A stretch of 64,000 bases of DNA from Microvirga aerilata (GTDB taxonomy: Bacteria; Pseudomonadota; Alphaproteobacteria; Rhizobiales; Beijerinckiaceae), in contig NZ_JAEQMY010000012.1 of assembly GCF_016743775.1 (NCBI RefSeq), positions 1 to 64,000 of the forward strand. The letters are read 5' to 3'. The position numbers and the translations under genes are program-made. Below the pieces are notes generated by a model that did no database searches, was not told the DNA's origin, and worked only from the letters and a program-made list of their open reading frames with translations. Below are positions 60,495-64,000 of the stretch, piece after piece. Each line of letters opens with the position of its first letter. Position 1 is the first letter of the stretch.

Positions 60495-61013
60495 CTACTG
60501 GCCTTCCCTCCACCACAGGGCTCCATAGCGAAGTCGGTCATCGCTGTCGCGGCCACCCCCATACGCATAGTTCACATGGCGCAGTGTGACGCGGAATGTG
60601 GTCTTCAACCGCCGAACGCATTGACCTGTGCTGACAACGTATCGGGTTTTTCCTCCGCGTTCGAATTGAACGTACTTGTCTTTAAAATCCAGCATCTGGA
60701 TGAGCAACTCGATGGTCTCCTCGATGGGAACAGCGCCGTTGATCGCACGACCAAAGATGTCCGACATGAACCCGAGAACCGCTTCTGGGAGCATAATTGT
60801 CGAGGTGGTGTCCAGAAGCGCCAGAAAATGCTGGTCGATTTGCTCGCTCCACCTCGTTCGGTCAACATCCAGCTCTCCATCCTCCTGAAAGATTTTGATA
60901 ATATGTTGATAGGATTGCAGGATTATCCCATCCATTGGGCGCAGTGGCTCGACTTCAAGCAGGTGCTTCGAAAGCCAGCCCAGCAGTTCGCGTCGTGTCG
61001 TTATGATCTGCAT
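60495..61013 (-). CDS. Hypothetical protein
   Basis: A 172-residue soluble, mainly helical protein (MQIITTRRELLGWLSKHLLE, then PIEETIELLIQMLDFKDKYV) with GAGGAG before the ATG. It ends in a basic, aromatic segment (RVTLRHVNYAYGGGRDSDDR). No family is recognised. It is on the opposite strand to the surrounding nuclease-type genes and could be a regulator or an independent gene. Confidence 0.6.
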   Translation of the reverse strand: MQIITTRRELLGWLSKHLLEVEPLRPMDGIILQSYQHIIKIFQEDGELDVDRTRWSEQIDQHFLALLDTTSTIMLPEAVLGFMSDIFGRAINGAVPIEETIELLIQMLDFKDKYVQFERGGKTRYVVSTGQCVRRLKTTFRVTLRHVNYAYGGGRDSDDRLRYGALWWREGQ

Positions 61014-62365
61014 TGTTGTCTCCTCACTGGATGAACAGCATCGGTACGCATTCGCGCGACGAAGCGGAATTCAGTTCCGTTCAGTTCTTGTGACGCTTGC
61101 GCGAAGGCAGCTTTTGCTGCTGGCGCACTCCGCCTGGATACTATGCGGGCGGCGGTATAGGTGCTTGCACCACGAGTGCATTGCGGCCCGCCGGTGCACG
61201 GTGTCCGATCGCCGCTCCATTTGCATGTTGACAGAGCAGCGCGAGAATGCAGCTGGCTCTGACAGCATCACTTTACACAATTGGATATGGCTGCTGATGC
61301 TGCTTGAAGCGGGCAAGAAGCGCCCAATGGGGTTCTTCAGAGTGCGGTCGAGCCGGTCGGTGCCGGCACATGGGCTCAGCCGTCCGATAAGAGCCCAAAG
61401 ATGGCCATAACCCCGTCGTCGTGGTCGTAAGAACCAAGGGCTCGACAATGAAGCGCCTCGATGCCCGTTTGAAGCACCAAGGCCATGCCGATCTGCTTTT
61501 TTGGACATAGGAGGACTCCTTCCGGTCTTCCGGCACGATCGCCAATGGAAAAATCCGAATAGGAATCTGGTGGACGGCCCTGAATGTCGGCGAGGGCCCA
61601 GCAATGAGTGTTGCGCAGCAGGCCGAACATCACCAGCCACGCAACACTCTCAACAAGCGTCGCCCGTAAAAGTTCCGCTGCCGATAGACCGGTGGATGAT
61701 CAGCCGTCGGGGGAGCGGATTACCGTCCACCACCTGGACCTTGGGTACGGCCTGGATCTTGGACCCGTTTGCTTCGCGCGATGATCAATGCCTCCAGTCG
61801 CGCGCCAACTTGCGTCTTCCTGAACGGTCTTATGCTATAGCGCCGCCCCAGAACTGCTTTATGAAGCGCTAAGTTCCTCCAGGCGTATTGCAGTTCATTA
61901 CTCGATATGGTGAGATCGCGGGATCCGCCCACGACAGTGCCCAGGTGGGTTCGGCGGCGATACCAGGCGCGGGAGACTGTACCTTGCCTTGTCAAGACAT
62001 CGGCGCACGACAACAGCGGCCTGCCACAAAACTCCGTTGACCTTGACGACGGGGCGCTGAGCAAAGCGTCGTGGGAACACGTGTTGAGCGATTTTTATTG
62101 CGACTGCCACTTATTTCATGGGCCGGCGCGGTTGAAGTTTATATCGGCGAGCTGGCGCCAATTCTGAAGGAATAGCCGTTATCTATCCCAGTTTAGCGGA
62201 TATTGGGCACCTCGGACGCGCCGCTAGTGTCGCTTGGCGACATTTTTGGGAATTTGAGCGTGAGTATAGATAAAGGAGATCACTACATTCCGAAATGACC
62301 TCATTCACTGAAGAGACATCAATCAGAGGTCGTTTTGAAACCCGCTGGCAAATTGGGCACACCCT
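61014..62365. other. 1.35-kb gene-poor stretch
   Basis: No gene is firmly supported. On the minus strand a frame at 61376-61633 ends MALVLQTGIEALHCRALGSY then DHDDGVMAIFGLLSDG, which looks protein-like and may be a fragment. Other frames are rich in Arg, Ser and Cys and look non-coding. No IS ends or RNA genes were recognised. Confidence 0.35.
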
Positions 62366-62515
62366 CTAAGTAAATTGCTTCTTGGTATCTTTTACCAATC
62401 TTTCGAACAACGGAGCGCTCGCCTCAAGCTGCGCCAGGGCACGTCTTAACGGCTCAAACGCATCATCGATGGTCCCGGTTTGATAAGCCGGATCAACGAA
62501 GACTGCACGGAACAT
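62366..62515 (-). CDS. Small hypothetical protein or remnant
   Basis: A 49-residue peptide, MFRAVFVDPAYQTGTIDDAF then EPLRRALAQLEASAPLFERL, with very natural protein composition but a weak start context; reading-frame sense extends a little upstream (SSCEFPESS). It could be the C-terminus of a decayed gene. Confidence 0.4.
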   Translation of the reverse strand: MFRAVFVDPAYQTGTIDDAFEPLRRALAQLEASAPLFERLVKDTKKQFT

Positions 62516-62653
62516 AGAGCTTTCTGGGAATTCACAGGAAGAACAGACGTGTGACCGGACACCTCAATCACTTGAAATAGAAAGGCGTCGAGAGTCGCTT
62601 GCTCCCGGTCGCCTGCCGGTGCAGAAGGGAAGGCAAATTGGGAGGGGGCACTG

Positions 62654-64000
62654 GTGACGACACTCACACAGGCATACCGGGTAGACTACTTGCCGAATCG
62701 GGACGCTGGATACGTCGGTTGGGCTGAGTCCTACAAGAACGTGGTTGAGCGAGTTCAGTCGGCAGATCATCAGACATGGCTTCAGCCAGAGTTCCAAAGA
62801 TGGCTTTGGGAAGATGACTCGGTCGCCAAGTTGGGGCCCGGAAACTCGGTGACGGTAGACGGGGCGTATGCCGACAACCAATTGGCAGAGCGCTTATGGC
62901 AGTTGCGAAATTGGACGCGGCCAGATGAGCCATTAGCCCGAGCAAAATTCCTTCAGGATGCGTTTGAGGAGGTCCTTAAGGCAGTAACGCCGCGCTACAA
63001 TGCACGTCGTCCATCGGCCAGGCTCGCACGCCTGTTCTGCGCAATGTTTCCTCGCGACACTGTATGCTTGCTTGCCCACTACATGACAGGCTGGGTCCGG
63101 CGAGCATTTCGGATTCCGAAATCTGGTTGGGATCTCATCGGGCAGCAGGTGCTGTTCCGGGAAAAGTTGCGCTCCGAACTGGGCCCTGAGACGGACCTGA
63201 GTGATGACATCGAGCGGAGTCAGTTCGCCTGGTATATGTTAGTGAAGGTCCGCCCGACTGACGACGGTGCGATCGACATTTCGCCAACGGGCAATCCCAC
63301 AGAAAGTGACGTCCGCGAGGCCAAGGCGAACAGCACCCAATTGCCGGTCCGGATCCTCCCCGTTGAGGTCCAGAGCAAGGGCCTGTCGTACATCCGCGAC
63401 AACATATCGCTGATCCTCGGCGCACTTCGCGCAAGCGAACATGGCGCTACACGGGATGATCTTATTCGGCAAATTTTGTCGGACGCCCCGTTCCTTAACA
63501 GGAACTCTGCACAGAGCGCATTCGCCACGATCCCGCGACTAGGCCTCATCGAACTTCGAGACGGAGCGTACTACCCAACGGAACGCGGCCTCGCACTCCT
63601 CGACGGCGAGCCACCAGGTGATGTAATTACACCGGTGATTATCGCCAGAGTGTTTGGTGTTGCTCATATCTTGAATGAGCTCCGAAACGCCAAAGGCACC
63701 TTAGTGCAGGGAGAACTTGCCGAGCGGCTACAGTCGTACTACCCGAACTGGACAACGACCTTTGCTCCCACCGCCCTGTTCCAATGGCTTCTCGCGTTGA
63801 AGCTCATCATTTCCAAGCCTGGGAGTGGTGGACGCAAGGAACTCAGCCTCACGGAAGCGGGAGAGGAATGGGCGGCAATCGTTCCCACCGACATGAGCGC
63901 ATGGAAGATCGAACGCTCGGATGCCGAAGCTACAGCCATATCCAATATTGCGCTCGACGGGCTCGGCACGGCAGCCGCGAACGACATGGTCACTGACAAA
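62654..64000 (+). CDS. Large protein with tandem winged-helix-like regions (cut by window edge)
   Basis: A frame of 449 codons runs from GTG 62654 (GGAGGG seven to eight bases upstream) to the window end without a stop. The first 130 residues are helical, with RPSARLARLFCAMFPRDTVC. Two winged-helix-like regions follow: about residues 258-325 (ILGALRASEHGATRDDLIRQ through LGLIELRDGAYYPTERG) and 350-430 (ILNELRNAKGTLVQGELAER through LSLTEAGEEW). The layout recalls the N-terminal parts of McrB-like restriction ATPases, but no AAA domain is within view. Confidence in the gene is high and in the family is low. Confidence 0.7.
   Translation, partial: MTTLTQAYRVDYLPNRDAGYVGWAESYKNVVERVQSADHQTWLQPEFQRWLWEDDSVAKLGPGNSVTVDGAYADNQLAERLWQLRNWTRPDEPLARAKFLQDAFEEVLKAVTPRYNARRPSARLARLFCAMFPRDTVCLLAHYMTGWVRRAFRIPKSGWDLIGQQVLFREKLRSELGPETDLSDDIERSQFAWYMLVKVRPTDDGAIDISPTGNPTESDVREAKANSTQLPVRILPVEVQSKGLSYIRDNISLILGALRASEHGATRDDLIRQILSDAPFLNRNSAQSAFATIPRLGLIELRDGAYYPTERGLALLDGEPPGDVITPVIIARVFGVAHILNELRNAKGTLVQGELAERLQSYYPNWTTTFAPTALFQWLLALKLIISKPGSGGRKELSLTEAGEEWAAIVPTDMSAWKIERSDAEATAISNIALDGLGTAAANDMVTDK

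Noticed and set aside
61071-61640. 189-codon minus-strand frame with AGGAG before an internal Met
   Set aside because: Despite the ribosome-binding-site-like sequence the residues are dominated by Arg, Ser, His and Cys; no domain is visible.

Overview
This 64 kb window looks chromosomal and comes from an alphaproteobacterium, most likely the Methylobacteriaceae (Microvirga/Methylobacterium type). The main clues are an ethylmalonyl-CoA-type methylsuccinyl-CoA dehydrogenase, a cluster of small DUF6894-like proteins beginning MPRYYIDV, and a tRNA-His 3' half with discriminator A, as is usual in alphaproteobacteria. No rRNA, complete tRNA or CRISPR array is visible. All assignments were made by reading the sequence; no database search was run.

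Layout. (1) 1-9.2 kb: IS481 debris, two surface-polysaccharide glycosyltransferases, a secreted SGNH/RTX esterase-like protein, an IS110 fragment and a GAF-domain protein. (2) 9.2-31.2 kb: a tRNA-His 3' half plus an att-like leader at 9.2 kb, then about 21 kb of genes almost all on the minus strand. In transcription order these are an FCD/GntR regulator, an amidase, a peptide-type ABC importer, an M20 amidohydrolase, a creatininase-family enzyme, a carbamoylase-like M20 enzyme, decayed hydantoinase B and MarR genes, a polyamine-type ABC importer carrying an embedded pyroglutamyl peptidase, and a CoA module (mct, HTD2-type hydratase, mcd). The cluster is suited to importing and hydrolysing amides, small peptides or cyclic imides. 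The CoA module would carry methylsuccinyl/mesaconyl-CoA towards citramalyl-CoA. (3) 31.2-36.9 kb: the core of an integrative element, with a second copy of the att-like leader, a tyrosine integrase, an AlpA-like protein, a Rep-like protein with a degenerate HUH motif and a DUF927 helicase. (4) 37-53 kb: a gene-poor region of short genes, dominated by repeated small families: five DUF6894-like proteins, three helix-hairpin-helix proteins, three LuxR-type proteins (two with degenerate receivers), small membrane proteins, decayed genes and seven similar terminator-like hairpins. (5) 54-64 kb: a plus-strand gene set that may be a defence island. It has an unknown 337-residue protein coupled to a uracil-DNA-glycosylase-fold protein, a DUF4258-like protein, an unknown 476-residue protein, a PD-(D/E)XK nuclease, and a large protein with two winged-helix-like regions cut off by the window end.

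The most informative observations are these. The att/leader pairs at 9.2 and 31.2 kb have the same spacing and suggest two related elements inserted in tandem at tRNA-His. The Mct-hydratase-Mcd module is unusual in this setting. The 54-64 kb operons look like an uncharacterised nucleic-acid-targeting system. Several precise gene-decay or regulatory signals also stand out: two in-frame amber codons in one frame at 42.05-42.42 kb, a 2-bp frameshift at 51.24 kb, and a hairpin masking the ribosome-binding site at 53.7 kb.
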